Origin: Proteromonas lacertae
Lineage: Eukaryota; Sar; Bigyra; Opalinata; Proteromonadidae
NCBI GenBank assembly: GCA_002245135.1
Contig: NGBS01000877.1
Coordinates: 124,001-188,000 of the forward strand
Length of the DNA: 64,000 nt
Reading direction: 5' to 3'
Below are positions 13,745 to 28,228 of the stretch, in pieces (the first letter of the stretch is position 1; each line of letters starts with the position of its first letter). Both the position numbers and the translations under genes were made by a program. Under the pieces are notes generated by a model that had not been told where the DNA came from, did not search any database, and worked only from the letters and a program-made list of their open reading frames with translations.

Positions 13745-14437
13745 GACTATGATGAAAATGCAAGTAATAACGAGTATAGATTAATGTCATATTTATACAA
13801 ATTCTTTATAAAGAATTATATTTCTAATGTCAATTCATCAATTCTATTAAAAGAATTATCTAGTATTCATCTTATAAGCTGCAGAACTTTCAAATCATTA
13901 AAGAGTAAAGTAATTAAAGATAATATTTTGCCAAATCCAGATAAGGATAATTATCTTAGCATTAAAGAAAGTCTAGTTTATTTATTGACAAATATAAAAG
14001 AAATTCCAATAATTAGTTCATCAATTGAAAAATGTAATAACTATATAAACATAAACAGAATAGACAAAATATAGTAATAAGCCTTGATGGAGTAGAAAAT
14101 AGTCCATTTAGTACAAATAATAATAGTGTTTATGTGTTTTCATACAAAATTCTCAATTTTTATTGTAGTAATATGATTCAGGTTATTACTGTAACTAATG
14201 TAAGTGAAAAAATAAACAAAATATGCAAAGAACTCAATGACTTATTTTTAGATGGAATTAAGATTGATAGTGAGTTTTATAATGTGTATTGTATTTCGTT
14301 TATTGGAGATATGCCTGGAGTGATAAAGTTAATGAATTATCATAACTTTGTATCTTCCAAGCATTACTGCCGATCATGTAATAGTTATGTAAGGAAAATA
14401 GGTGGGAAGAAAGTAAGACATAGTGTTAGAGGAATGT
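13649..14437 (+). mobile_element. Degenerate DNA transposon, Tnp2/CACTA-like transposase
   Basis: An acidic-repeat exon runs into a 97-residue open frame (13784 to 14074). After a frame break near 14050 to 14080 a second frame reads VISLDGVENSPF, then FLDGIKI and FIGDMPGVIKLMNYHNF ending in HYCRSC. That order (DG-block, middle domain, gDxPxxxKLxxxxx...CRxC) is characteristic of the Tnp2-type transposase domain of CACTA and related elements. The frame ends at TAA 14435 to 14437, well short of a full transposase. No convincing termini or target-site duplication are visible, so this is a decayed internal fragment. Confidence 0.65.
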
Positions 14438-15482
14438 AAAATATTAACGATTATGATCAGTATTATAACTATCAAGGTTAAAGAGCTATCAATTCACATT
14501 TATAAGTATAATATTTAATATAATTTATAAATATTATAGTGAATACTATTTTTGTATCACTAAATTCATGAAATATGAAGATATTTAATAGAGTTCTATC
14601 ATTACTAAAGTATATGATTATGATTCTATAAAATAGATTACCTTATGCTGGTTCTGCATTAGAAATGACATTTTTATAAAGTATATATTATTAATTTATA
14701 TATTCAATAGGTTGTATAGTAATTTTTAGAGAAATTTAAGAATCAATAATAATTTAGAACAGTTATTTAATTTTTTTATTATATTTATGATGTTTATATA
14801 TGCTGTTAAATAGTGTAATACAGCTACTAAGGTGGGAGCAAGTAAATATAAAAAAAGCTAATATCTTCATATCTACAGGGAATTGAGGGAAAATAACTTG
14901 ATAACTGATCCATATATGAATACTTTTTACGATCTGCACATAATATCGCCTAACAAGCCAAATTTACTCATCAAAATTAATTTCTCTCAATCCAAAAATG
15001 GCCTATACCACAACCCTTTAAATTAGTGTCCGATGCCAACAAAAAAAAATCAATGGTTTTAAGTTCCTAAATAAGGAATACGTTGTATTAAGGTTAAAAC
15101 ACTTCAAACTGTATTTAATTTTTTTAACCTTAGAAAGAAAATCAAAAGATTTTGTTTATGTTATGTTAGTAGCTATGACTATATATATATAAATATGCAA
15201 TAAAGAGATAAGATACCTAAATTAGGTAATTTAGAAACTAACTACACTATCATATATTCTAACATATAATTCATGTTATGGTAAAATTTTACTTTTTAAT
15301 TCCTTATGGTTATTGAGAAAAAAGACAAAAAAGACAAAAAATACACTTAGAAAATTTTTATAGTGAACGATTATAAATTTTGAAACACATTTTTTGGTTA
15401 TAATACACATATCCACACACACATACATATATATATAATAGTAATATCTAATCAGAGTTAATAAAAAAGAATTATTTTCCTT
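14438..15482. other. Intergenic AT-rich stretch after the transposon remnant
   Basis: No open frame above background and no recognisable RNA gene. It probably includes further eroded transposon sequence and the 3' flank of the TFIIH p52 gene. Confidence 0.5.
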
Positions 15483-16305
15483 TTATTTCTTATACAGTAT
15501 TAACTCCAATTTATCGTCATAAGCTATAACTATATTCCCTTTGTTTCTCATTTTCATATCATTATACTCAGATTTTGTTAATCCACTCACTCTTATTCCA
15601 GGAGTAATTTTCAAACACAATTTTTCACTCTATTATCATTACAAATATAAGAATATATTATACTTCCCAGATATAAAGTTGATCTTTCACATTTTTAGGT
15701 ATTTTAATCATCTCATTTTTGTTACTACCTTTTTCAAGATGTAATTCTAAAAAATTGATTATTTGTTTAACATTTATTCCTTTATTTAATGCTTTAAAGA
15801 CACTGTCTCTAGTTATCATACCACTTATCATATTAGGAAATAAAAACTATGAAAGATATATACACAATAGATAATACTCTTTTCTGTATAAATAATTGCA
15901 ATATCTGTGAATATACATCACTTTCTATTGTATTAGTTTTAGCATATATTTTGAAATTTGTTTCTATAATTATTGAAAGTGATGGTAGTAAAGAATTGTT
16001 TACTATAAAAGAATAAATAAATATATAATACATCTACCTGAATTCTTGCCTAATGACACATTTATACCTAAATCAGTTGGATAAAAGTATTTTTCAGTTA
16101 AAAATATATAACCAAAACTAGAAAAGTCTTTTAAACATTCATTTTGAGATTCACTTAGATTAGATATCTTATATCCTTCTCCTTGATTACATATATTCAT
16201 ACTCAATATAAACAGTAATATTTCATCATATTTCAGTGACTTTATTGAATCTAGCATTAGATAATTCTTTATTAATATCCAATTCTATTTATATAATATT
16301 ATTAC

Positions 16306-16336
<31 letters not shown>

Positions 16337-17188
16337 CTTGTTCTTCTGGTGACATAAATAGAAAGTCATATCCTGATGGTGTTAACATTATGCTAATAAT
16401 CATAAAGAAATATTCATTTATACTTTGGAGAAGAATTTCTTATTAACTTTGATTGTCTTAATAAGTGTTCAACTATTTCATCAACAGAGTTATTACTAGG
16501 ATCAATCTATTATAAATAGATGTACATATATAGTTATACTAAAAATGATATTATTCTATTATATTGTTGTCTCATATGATTTTTTATTGATTCTTTGATT
16601 ATTTTACTTTTTTCTTTTTTGGGAAAATGTTTTGTAGATACCCAATTACTACTGCATTTATTTGTTATACAATTCTATTTACAAGTAAAGCTATAATCGT
16701 TATATATATATATACAATTAATTGATTTTTAAACTCTTTATTCAATTCAACATTAATGCATTTGTTCAAATTGATTGATTCTTTTATGTTTTTTATTTTT
16801 ATTTCATTTCCATTTTCATCATAACCAGTTACTATTCCATATCGTAATAATTCACATATTGCACTTATTGATTTATTTTTGGCATTTTCGTTAAACCAGT
16901 TTTGAATCATCTTAAAACTAATTCTTTCATTTATAAAAAGTAATCTCATTACTATCCTATACCACATATATATATGTCTACTTTCATAAATACATTTTAG
17001 AAGTACTTTCTAGGGTTTGAATCAAAAGTTCAGGTAATCCAGAATATTGAAATCTATTATTAATATATATACTTCAGATGATATACATACAATTTCTTTA
17101 AAAATTCATAAGTCCTACTGTTGTCTTCATCATTATTATCGTTCAATATGTCTTTCAAAAAAGTAAATATCTCATTGATTGAGTTCAT
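15483..17188 (-). CDS. GTF2H4: TFIIH core subunit p52 / Tfb2
   Basis: Ten short exons joined by nine gta...tag introns (31 to 53 nt) give 457 aa, close to the family's length. Landmarks in order: VMRLLFINERIS, NRIISFLIDPSNNS, LTPSGYDFLFMSPEEQ, KYDEILLFILSMN, YFYPTDLGINVSLG, SIIIETNFKIYAKT, FPNMISGMITRDSV and VKDQLYIWE. Each lines up with p52 of animals and fungi. The last exon supplies the small C-terminal domain that contacts the p8 subunit. Within TFIIH, p52 holds and stimulates the XPB translocase in transcription initiation and nucleotide excision repair. The exons are too short to stand out individually; the model was built by splice-site reading. Confidence 0.85.
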
Positions 17189-17317
17189 TTATGCAACTAT
17201 AAGTCGTTGTTACAAAATACAAATAAATAAAATTGCTGTTTAATCAACAATCGCAAAAATAGAAAAAAATGAAAATGAAACGAGTCAATATTTTGAAACA
17301 TCAAATAAGCTTGAAAG

Positions 17318-19930
17318 ATGTTTTGCTTTAATTCATTCATAGATGATTTATCAAGAATATTACCTTCTCAATCTACTGTATTAAAATGAAAATATATTTA
17401 ATAGATAAAAGAAAGGATAGTAAAGAGTATTAATGAAGTAGATTTGGTTTTACTCTATCAACAAGACATTAAAATGATGAAATGTATAGATATATCGGAA
17501 GATAGATGAAAAGAGAATATTAAAATTCTTAGAATATCAGAGTTGTTTATCAGAATATTCTAATTTATTCATTTATTCATCAAGAATAGGTGTTTTCGGG
17601 GGTAATATGATACTATTAGAAAGAATTTACTATGACAGAGATTTAGAAGATTTAATAAAGATTAACTGTATATGTAAGTGTATTATTAGAAAGATATTAT
17701 ATTCATTATCTAATATATTAATGATAATGAGTGAATGTGATTTAGTGATGGACAATTTAAAGAGTTCCAATATAATATATGAAGTAGATGATGATGGTGA
17801 ATATAAAAATATGAAATTATGCGATTTATTCTTAAGCACATTGAGGAAAGATGATATGAGAATTTATGATGTAAATTTCAAAAGCCCAGAAGAGTTGAAT
17901 GGATTAGAATGTAATGATAAAAGTGTGATTTGGTCAATTGGATGTATATTATATGAGATGATGTTTAAGAGATTACCATTTAACGAAGACAATGACGTAT
18001 ATAAAACTCTGAATAATGTTCTGAGATGTAAATACAGTTTTGATGTAGAATGTGATTATAAAATGAAAGAAATGATTGGAAGAATGTTAAAAATGAAGAG
18101 TGAAGATAGAATGAGTTTCAAAGAATTGAAAAAAGAAATGATAAGAATGAATGAAATATTGAGAGATAGTGATGGTAATTTGATGATATTAGAAGAAAGA
18201 AAAGAATTGTTGTTTGATAATGATCACAAAATACTAAGATTACCATTAATTATTCAAGCTAACTATTTTCTTGATATTGAAAATAGAAAAAGAGAAGAAA
18301 TGCGAGATAATTTGATTGAATTATACAATAATGAACCAAATGAAATGATATTTGCAATTTTGTTACTGATGAACCTCCATAATAGATTCTGTATGATAAA
18401 AAATAAACTGAAATTTCAAATCTATCACTGTTGTGAAGAAAGGGGAAAGTGTTTTTTGGATGAAATGTTATTTGACATTGGTTATGGTTATGATAAAGAA
18501 ATGGAAACTTTATATTCAAGTAATTTTTGTAAATGTGAAAAGGGGATGAATTTCTTATTTAGAATAGTAAAACTAATGCATCTAAAGAGAATAGGATTCT
18601 GTATATTTTATTGGCTCTAATAATTTAGATGTTAGTATTCCACTCCAATATCAATCGTTATTTGCATTTAATTTATCACAATTATCAAATCTTCAAGAAT
18701 TAGATTTAACAAAATGTAATTTTGCTTCCTGTTTTATTGAATCTTTAGTTAAATCAATTCCATTCATGAAATTAAAATATGTAAATCTTTCATGTATTTA
18801 TTTATCATCTTATTTTTACATTCATCTGAAATAGTTAATTCAATTGGTCCAGTGGATTCAAATTATTACTTCCACATCTAAAGTTATTAATTAATAAAGA
18901 TAATGAATTGGATTTGTCCGGAATGAATTTAGATGATGAATCAATGGTATTATTATCAGAAGAATTACATAAATATCCTGATATCGATCTAGTAGATATA
19001 AGAGAAAATAAGGATATTCAGTCTAGTACATTAAAATAATTATTATCCAAGTTTAATACTTCAAGAATAAGGTTTGATGTTGAAGGAAGAAAAGAAATGC
19101 TGGTTGATAAAGATATACCAGAATTAGTTAGATTTATAAAATATTCTGATGGATTAAAACTAAGATGTGTGGAAATTGATGATGAATTATTAGAAACATT
19201 CATTTCTTTAAGATCAAATGAATTAAAAGAGATAAAATATTTATATTTCAGTGGTATAAAACGATATTTTAATGCTCTTTAGATAATAAACTAACTCATA
19301 AAAGTGTTGAGATACTAATCAACAATTTATCTTCATTCATAAATCTAAAACATCTTGAATTATATGGAAATGAAATAGGAGATGAAGGAATGAGATTATT
19401 ATCTCCACACATACATTTATTACTAGGTAGTGATGATGTGATGAACTGTTCAAGTATATCTATTATTTTTTAATGATGAATAGAAATGGGATTATCTTCA
19501 GTTGGATTAGAATATTTAGTGAATGGTTTAAAAGAAAATAATAGTAGTAATGATATACATTATTCCCTTGATATAAGTTATAATAACATTGATAGAAATG
19601 GAATAGCATATTTAGTGGATTTTATGAAAGATAATGAAGATGTAATTATCTTAATAAATGTTCATGGTATATTTTTATATATATATTTGATATTTAATAG
19701 ATAATCCAATAGGTAATTATGGATTTAGATTACTAGAAGACTATATAGAAAAATTAGAGTGGGATGATGGATTAAATTTAAGCAATACAGCAATTGATGA
19801 TGATAGTGTTAGTATAATTCATAGTATCGAAAATCTATGTTTGTATAAAATAATTCTAACTGGAAACAATATTAACAAAGATAATTTAATGGATAGAATA
19901 GATTCTTCAATTGAAATAGTATGGAATTAG
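17318..19930 (+). pseudogene. Pseudokinase-leucine-rich-repeat gene, copy B (broken)
   Basis: Start MFCFNSFIDDL, then intron, kinase-like domain and leucine-rich repeats, collinear with copy A on the other strand. Kinase-like landmarks are NLKSSNI, CDLFL, SPEELNGLE and WSIGCILYEMM. The main kinase frame (17607 to 18600) is intact. Three lesions are visible: a +1 shift near 17490 (or an unusual 22-nt intron), a 1-base loss near 18850 in the SIGP.GF segment, and an in-frame TAA at 19037 to 19039 where copy A has a sense codon. It is probably a pseudogene. The catalytic Asp/Lys pattern is absent in both copies. Confidence 0.7.
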
Positions 19931-20126
19931 TTAAATAATTATTATTGTTATTATCTGAAACATTTAAAATGTTAACTATAATTAAATATAAATAAAAAAT
20001 ATTCTAAACTTTTTATGTGGATTATTTTATAATGAATATGATCATCATTTACGCGATTAAATCAAAGAAAAACAATAATATGTTTGATGAAGCTTGGCTT
20101 GAAACAACTCTCAAAAATTAAAAACA

Positions 20127-23100
20127 ATGGCTTCACTGATAAGACAAATATGTTCAGGTATACATTTGAAATGAATGTAACGCATATAGGCGATAGGATT
20201 AGATTTCGAGAAGGAAGCTGTAATTTAGATCTAACTTATGTTAGTCCAAGGTATAACAAACATTTAAATAATGTATTAGGATAATTGCGATGGGGTTTCC
20301 TTCAAGTGGGTTTATGGAGAGTAGATATCGAAATAGTATTCGAGATGTACAACTATTATTAGAAAAGAAACATTCAAATCACTATCTGATATTTAATCTT
20401 AGTGGTAGAAGATATGACTATTCAATATTTCATGATCGAGTAATTGATTATGGTTTTCCTGATCACAGAGCTCCTTCTTTTCCTCAATTACTATCATTAA
20501 TATATATGGCTTATATGTGGTTAAGTGAAAACAATGAGAATGTGATAGCAGTTCATTGTTTAGCTGGAAAAGGAAGAACTGGAGTGTTTATATGTTGTTT
20601 AATGCTATTTTTCGAAAGTATAAACAGTGATTTTTTGTCTCCTTATCAAAGTAGTAAAAGAATAAGTACATATTTTAACCATAAAAGAGGTGAAGGAATT
20701 GATTATCATAATCAGTTTCGGTATGTTTATTATTTTGCTTTATATTTGTTATATTATAAACCTTATTTCAATTCATTCAATAATTTACTCTCTCCAGAAC
20801 CATCTGAAGTATTTTTAAAAGAGATAATAATAATGAATCCATTTATTTTTATGGGTGGTTCAAGTTGTGCAATTCATATAACAATTAGCTGTCATAATTC
20901 CTGTGATCAAAGTTTATTAATCGAAAATAGTGTGTGGAATGAAAATTCAACAATAATTACCAATTTAACAAATAATACGATATTAAATCTAACTTCTAAT
21001 AATTCTAATAATAATAATAATAATAGTTTAATGTCATCAACAAAATCTGTTTCTTCAGCAACTTCAAATATGTCATCTTCCTCTTCGTCTAAATATGATA
21101 ATTATGTAATGAATTATAATTGTAATATTTTAGTAAATGGTGATTTTTCAATATCATTTTATAATAGTAATCTTGAAGAGGAAGTATGGTGGTTGGATTT
21201 AAATACATTATTCATAGATGAAATGCCATTTGATTGTGATGGTAGATTAGAATATAATATTAATGATATTGATATAAGTAAAAGAAGTAGGAATAAAATG
21301 AGAAAAGATGATATTAGTTCGTTTAAGATTACTTTAATTTATCAAATAAAAGAACATAAAGTGAATATTCCCATTCCTGAGATTGATTTAGAACCAGAAA
21401 TAAGCAGAGAAGCTAATCCTGAATATTATACAATAAAACCAATCAATCCAATTAGAAATAGTATTAGATCAATTAATAATCCCAATTTTAATAGAAATAA
21501 CAATTATTTTGATGGTGGTGAAACAAAATATTTTGATCCAACAATATCTGCACCACATTTAACTACTACTTTACATTTTCCTCCAATTAATAATCACAAT
21601 AGTAATGATAAGAATAATACAGCAAGAAATACAGCAAGAAGAAATAAAATAAATTTCTTAAGTAGTAGTTTGAAGTTGAATACAGGTATTGTTAAAGATG
21701 ATGTTGATTACGATGATGATAATGAAGATGAAGATGAAGAAGAATGTGGTAGTTGTTTAGTAATGAAAAGAAACTTAGGAATGCATGGATTATTACATCA
21801 TAATAATGGTACAAAGCATTTAAGTCATAATTTGAATCATCCCGATACATTAGAATTTGATAGTAAATATGGTGATTTAGATGAAAGTTATAATAATGGA
21901 TATGGTTATTGTGATGGTAGTTGTAGTAGTAAGAGAAATGAAGGGAAAAGTGAAGAAAAAGAAACAGATTTTGATGATGTAGATGGTGATGATGATGTAG
22001 ATGGTATTGATTATAATGATGAAGGAAGTATATTCTTTGACAGTGAAAGTAAGATAGATGGAAGTAATAATGAGAATGGTTTTAATCCAAATAGTTCATC
22101 ACCAAAAAAACTACCAAAATTAAAGAGACATAAAAAGGATGTAGCAAATTATTATGAATTTAAAAATGAATTATTAGAAAGGAGATCTTCTTCATTGTCA
22201 TCTCCATCTATCTTTAATAGTAATGATAATAGTTCAACCAATTTAAAAGACAATACTCATCATCATCATCATCATCATAAAAGACAATCTTTTTATCATC
22301 GTTCTATTCCTCAATTGAGAGATGATATTCCATTAACTCCATCTTCTACACCTTGTACGCCTGGTGGTGTAAAAATACAACCACACCCGTATATAATGGG
22401 ATATTTAAGTTATAAATCCAAATATCAGATGAATCGTTATTTTTGTATTATTAGAAATCGTAAAGATAATAATAGAATATATTATAGTAATGAAAATGAA
22501 TCATATGAACCAGTTTTGTATTTATATCCAAATACACAAAGTGGTGAAAAGAAGTATATCATATTGTTATTACATTATGAAATGCCTTATCCAGTTATAT
22601 CAAAAGAAAATGAATCAAGTACAAAAGGCTTTATATTAAATGTCAGAAGTGAATTTAAAACTATTGAAACTATACAGAATTATACATTTCAATGTGAAAA
22701 CCAAAATATATTAATGAATTGGATAAAAGCTATTAGAGAATGTCAAGGTTATTACGTAAGTGAATATTGTATAAAAGATAAGATTGAAAATATCAATGAT
22801 TTAATCGAAGATGAATATAAACTAAAGAATTTTCTAAAAGAGTTTTATTACATTTATAACCCTCAAAAAATATTAAAAATTACTGAAATTGTAAATGAGT
22901 ATAAAGTAAAGAAAGACAATTTGAAGGAATTAGTGAATGATTTATGTGAAATTTATGATCTAACAGAAGATGAATTATTAGAAAGTGATTTATGTTACCA
23001 TAAGTCTTATATCGAAGTAAATGAGAAAGGAATGGACACTTCTCTTATTTATTATAATAATGAAGTGTACAGTGATGAATTGAATATAGAAGAGATGGAA

Positions 23101-23301
23101 AGAGATGTTAATTATATGAAAATGGAAGAAGATTTGAGTATTGAATTTTTACATATATTATCGTTGATTATTGATAATAGTCCTTCTTCAGTTTATGTCC
23201 ATTTTATTACGCTTATGTTTAGTTATTTTTATCCTCAATACTTGACATTGGTTAATCCAAAGTTTTGTGAATATGTTCATATTAAGTATTTGCAGGTATA
23301 A
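20127..23301 (+). CDS. PTEN-family phosphatase with C2 and PH domains, 1037 aa
   Basis: Three exons (introns of 32 and 29 nt). The start MASLIRQICSGDRIRFREG matches the PTEN N terminus including the basic PIP2-binding patch, followed by DLTYVSPRIIAMGFPS. The phosphatase P-loop is HCLAGKGRTG (about residues 124 to 135): Cys and Arg are present, but the first P-loop Lys of PTEN is Leu. A C2-like region follows and holds a poly-N/Ser insert. A long acidic linker with His-runs leads to a PH domain near residues 720 to 840 (IMGYLSYKSKYQMNRYFCI ... NWIKAIREC). The last 200 residues are helical and unassigned. It likely hydrolyses membrane phosphoinositides. The end may extend through one more intron (23297 on) by a couple of residues. 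Confidence 0.85.
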
Positions 23302-23401
23302 ATAGTAAGTAATCTATTTTTTAAAATCTTATTTATTGTTTATGTTTGTTTATTCAAAATAGAAATGAAAAAGGAAATCAAACATAAGAATCAAGCTTAA
23401 T

Positions 23402-24163
23402 ATGATTTTTAAATTGAATAGCAGGACTTTCTCACTTTTGAAACATAGTATACTTATATTTTAATAATACAGTTAATAAAGATGCTAATAAATTTACACT
23501 TCATAAACTAGAGGTAGGATTTGTGAATTGTTACCTTGTGGCTAATTCTGATAATAAATGTATTAAAATACTTGTTATATTCTGTTTACAGGTGTTATTG
23601 TTGATCCTGGCTATGAACCAGATACAATCATGAAATATATGAGTGATAATAAATTGAATCCATTGTCAATAATTCTAACACATGCTCATCCTGATCATAT
23701 GGGAGCAGCTAAACCAATAGCTGACACTTTTGGGCTGAAAACATTTTTACACCCAAAAGATTTCTATTTGCTACCCTATTATTCTATTCTAGGAAGACAA
23801 TTAGGTGTAACAGAGCCATATCCAGAGAATATACAAAAAATTAATGAAGGGAAGCATGTTATTGATAATATGAAAGTATAACTCTATAATATTCTCTTTA
23901 TTAGTGTGAAATAATACATACACCTGGTCATAGTAAAGGCAGTATATGCATTAAAATAGATAATATTCTATTATCAGGAGACTACAATGTTTTTAGGAGG
24001 AATGGGAAGAGTGGATCTCCCAGGAGGTAGTTATGAAGATATGATGAAATCTCTTAAACTTTTATATACATTACCAAGGAAGACAATAGTTTATCCTGGA
24101 CATGGCGGAATGACAACTATTGAAGATGAAGCAAACTTAGCTCTAGCAGATAATGAATTTTAA
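23402..24163 (+). CDS. Metallo-beta-lactamase-fold hydrolase, with a +1 frame break
   Basis: Four exons start MIFKLNSRTFSLLKH, a basic N terminus that could be a mitochondrial presequence. The metal-binding motif is THAHPDHMG, then IIHTPGHSKGS, LSGD and YPGHGGMTT, as in the glyoxalase II-like branch of the superfamily. At about 23983 one extra base (GAC-T-ACA) puts the conserved TMFLGGMGRVDLPGG block in the next frame. Frame 0 would stop at the TAG 13 codons later. Removing one base gives a clean 225-codon frame ending DNEF. The downstream frame is fully conserved, so an assembly indel or recent break is more likely than a long-dead gene. Confidence 0.75.
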
Positions 24164-24260
24164 ATGTTCATATATGTTTTTTATGTGTGTTAGTTTCATA
24201 ATTCACTAAATAATTCAAATTCTTTGTTTGTAACTGCTATATTTTTTCAAATTGTGTGTT

Positions 24261-27200
24261 ATGAATAAGAAGATATATGGGATTGATTTAGGTTTAAATT
24301 TTGTAGTTGTGAGTGAAATTGAAGAAAAATCCAACTGTAAAGCAGTAATTATAGAAAATGGACTATCGATGAACAAAACCGAGTATATTATCACTTTCCA
24401 GTTTAATTTTATTTATTTATTTTTTATATGCTATTATTTCTAGGATTGGAGTGTCATTTAAAGAACATGATTACTGGTATGGAACAGACATTGTATTCAT
24501 AAGTTTCGTTATACATTATAGATACAAAAATACTTTAAACGATCTGTAAGAGTTATTGGAGATCTTTTGTGTAAAAATTACTCTAATGTCGTAGCAATGT
24601 CTCATTATCCTGATCCTATATCAAATATAGATGGGTTTTACAAATGTGATGTATATATTACACTCATATATCAAATATGTATAGATTTCTATTGATAATT
24701 CCTCATACATAACCGTAGATCAACTTCTAATGCTACTACTACAGTATGTAAAAGATTTAATACTGAAACAAAACCCCAAAGAAAAATATTTTAACTGTAT
24801 TATAAGTGTTTCAAATGATTATAATAAAGATGGATTTAATAAAATATACCAACTGTGTCAACTATTAGAAATAAATTGTGAAGTGGTAATACCAAATTAT
24901 ATATGTAATACTCTATGTTATATTCATGAGAATGAATCAATAATAGCAAAATCAGAAAATGATAGAGATTATAAGATGATAGTTGATATCGGTTATAAAC
25001 AATGTAGTTTAACATTATTATGCTTTGAAAATGTATTTAATATTAATAATAATAATAATATTCATAGAAATCCTGTAAAATATTAGTGAATCGAAATAAT
25101 TATGATATAAATGGAGAATTAATAGATAATAAATTAATGGATTTAGTGTATGGAAGAATGAAAGAAGATTTTCCATCTTTAGATGTTGATATTAGAAAAG
25201 ATAAGAAGTTATATTTAAAGATTAAAAAGGCAGTAATTATAGCAAAAGAGAAACTAAGTGCAGTAGGATCGTCAACAGTAGCAATATCAATAGATAATGT
25301 AGAAAATGATGATGATTATGAAGGTATATTAGATAAAAAAGAAATAGATGGAATAATAGAAAAGTATATAAAACCTAATTTGGAGAATGAAATTAAATTA
25401 TTACTTCAAAATCAACATTTATTTGTTAATACAACTGATGAAAATCCATTGGAGATTATTATAGTTGGTGGAACATGTAGAATTCCACAAATTAAATACT
25501 ATCTTTCAAGTTTACAATATACATCGTTAATATTTTCAGCCCATTTTGGTGATAAACTTATTGAGACTGTCGATATGGATACTGATGTAAGTAGTGGTTG
25601 TTGTTATTATCAATTGTTGAAGAAAGGATTATGGAAATATAATATTGAATATGATAAAGGGAAAGTGTATGAATTTGATCAAAATGGAACAATACCAATT
25701 ACTGCTTATACAATTAGTACTGTTGATTTCTCACCACATTTCGTTGATATAGATCCTCATTTAGAAGGAATTAATATATGCGATTATTACTCGAAATTGT
25801 TATTGAATCATAAATTCTTGTTAGATAAACAGAATGTGAATATATCAAAACTTAAACAACAGAATGGTTTTCAAACTATAGTGTATATATATATTCTTTA
25901 TATTATATTGATTAGTTCAAATACAATGGATTTCATATCTAAAGATAGCATTGAATCATTAAGTTATAAAGAGAAGTTGTTGTCATATCTTTATAACAAC
26001 CAAACTAATCCAGAATCAGAGACTGATATGAGAGATAAATTGAAGATATATGAAGAAATGAAGAAACTGTTTATGATATTTCAAAATGTTGATATCGTAC
26101 ACTCTTATTCTCATTTTATTAAAGCAATAACAAATGCACTTGATATTGTATATATATATATATATATTTATATATATTAATAATGTTAGAATGCTCCTGA
26201 AAAGAGAGAACAAATTACTTTATCATATAAACAATATAAACCAATGAATTTACTTACTAAAGAAGATACATCTCTACTTCCTACAAACATGTCATCATCT
26301 TCAAAACCATCATCATCATTACTTCCACCATCAACAACAACGAATGAAGTAAATTTATCATTCATTATTGGAAAAGTAGTAACATCCAAGGCAAATAGTA
26401 AAATGAATATAATATCAACAATATTTCAAAATACAATGGATTCTTCAGAAGATTTTCCTGTAAATAATAATAAAGACAAACCTTTACTAAACACTTTTGA
26501 ATTTGATCTATCTTTATTACAAAAACAAATGTATTTATATATATTGATCATCTAATTTTGTAATAGAAATTTTTTGAAGTCATTATTAGAAGAGAATAAA
26601 AACAATAATACTTTCATTACTCCATATAAAGACTATATTAAATCAGTAGAAAATACAATTAAAACTTCTCCAGAAGAAATTGATTATTCAGCTACATTAA
26701 ATGATCTTTGTGATTATATAGTTGAAGTGAAAATGTATATTTCTGATTTACAAATGTTACAGTATATAATATATATATATATATATATTCTTACATTATT
26801 TATATGTTTTCTATAGTAATGCTTATGTTCTTAATTTAAATAAAATAATAACAAAGTTACCATTAAGTGAACAATGTCAAGCTATTAAGTCAATATTTCT
26901 AGAAAAGTTAGAGAATTTAGAAAAGAGTTATATTAATAGAGAAATTGATCATAGTGGATTTTTAGTTCAATATTTTGAACTTATTAAACAATTATCAGTA
27001 TAATTATATTATATTATATTATATTAATAATAGAGTTATGATAAACTTGTAGATCAATGTCTGATATTGAGTAAATCAATAGAATCCATATTTGACACAA
27101 TTCCAGATTTTGCATATACAAACTACATTATTCAAGCAAAACAAGAATATTATAAGAATATACTACAATTATACCATCCTGATTCAATTCAAGAGTTATT

Positions 27201-28181
27201 AGGACAATTGAATATTACATATAATAAAATCAAAATAGACTTAGAGAAGAAGAAATCAAATTATAAATCTCAAATACACACATTACTGTATTTATATATT
27301 TTTCTTTTTTTCTTATAATATTATATATATATATATATAATAGATCAATTTTTAAGTATATAATTGCAGAATATACTGCCAATATTGATGAGAAGTACAA
27401 AGGACTTTTAGAGAATTTAAATGGTTATAAAGTAAGTAGTAATGTAAATATAAATGAAATGAAAGCTGATTATGATGATTTTAAGAATCAATTAATTATA
27501 ACATTCCAAAATATAATAAAACAATATATGTATTATGATATTACAATTAAATAGTATGTTAATCTTCCATTCTATATATATATATATATAGTCGAATAAT
27601 TCATTCAATTCTAAATACACCAGAATACGACAAAGCAGTTACACATTGGAAATTATTTAACAAACTAAAAACATCGGTTAAAATACTCAATGATAAAGTA
27701 GTTTTAACAGAATACAAGAAAGTGGATATAACAGCAACAAGGTTATACTGTAATATGACTGGTGATAGTGAATGTAATTATGTATGCTTAAGAGTAGAAG
27801 AATTAGGATACAATTTAGACTCAGAAGAAGCATTAAAGAGTAGCAGTAAATCAATAGGTTCTAATAAAATGGAACAAAAGAATTACATTAAAAGTAAAAT
27901 GTTTAACATGACAAATAAAAATGACGATTTAAATACAACAGTAACTAGTGAAACTTCTGATATATCCGTTTCAGATTATTTGGTTAATTCTCATACACCA
28001 CATAAACACCATCATCATAAACATAGTAAACATTCTCAACATAGAAATAGTAATAATTTAATTATGTCAAATACTAATCCACAATCTCCAATGATGATGA
28101 ATTATCCATATCAAAACACCAACCAGTTTATACCAATACAACCTTATCAATATTACCCTAATAATTCTTCAGCAATGTTTC

Positions 28182-28228
<47 letters not shown>

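Noticed and set aside
17484-17505. 22-nt intron in pseudokinase-LRR copy B
   Set aside because: It would restore frame, but protein alignment with copy A is better with a one-base shift, and no other intron is so short.
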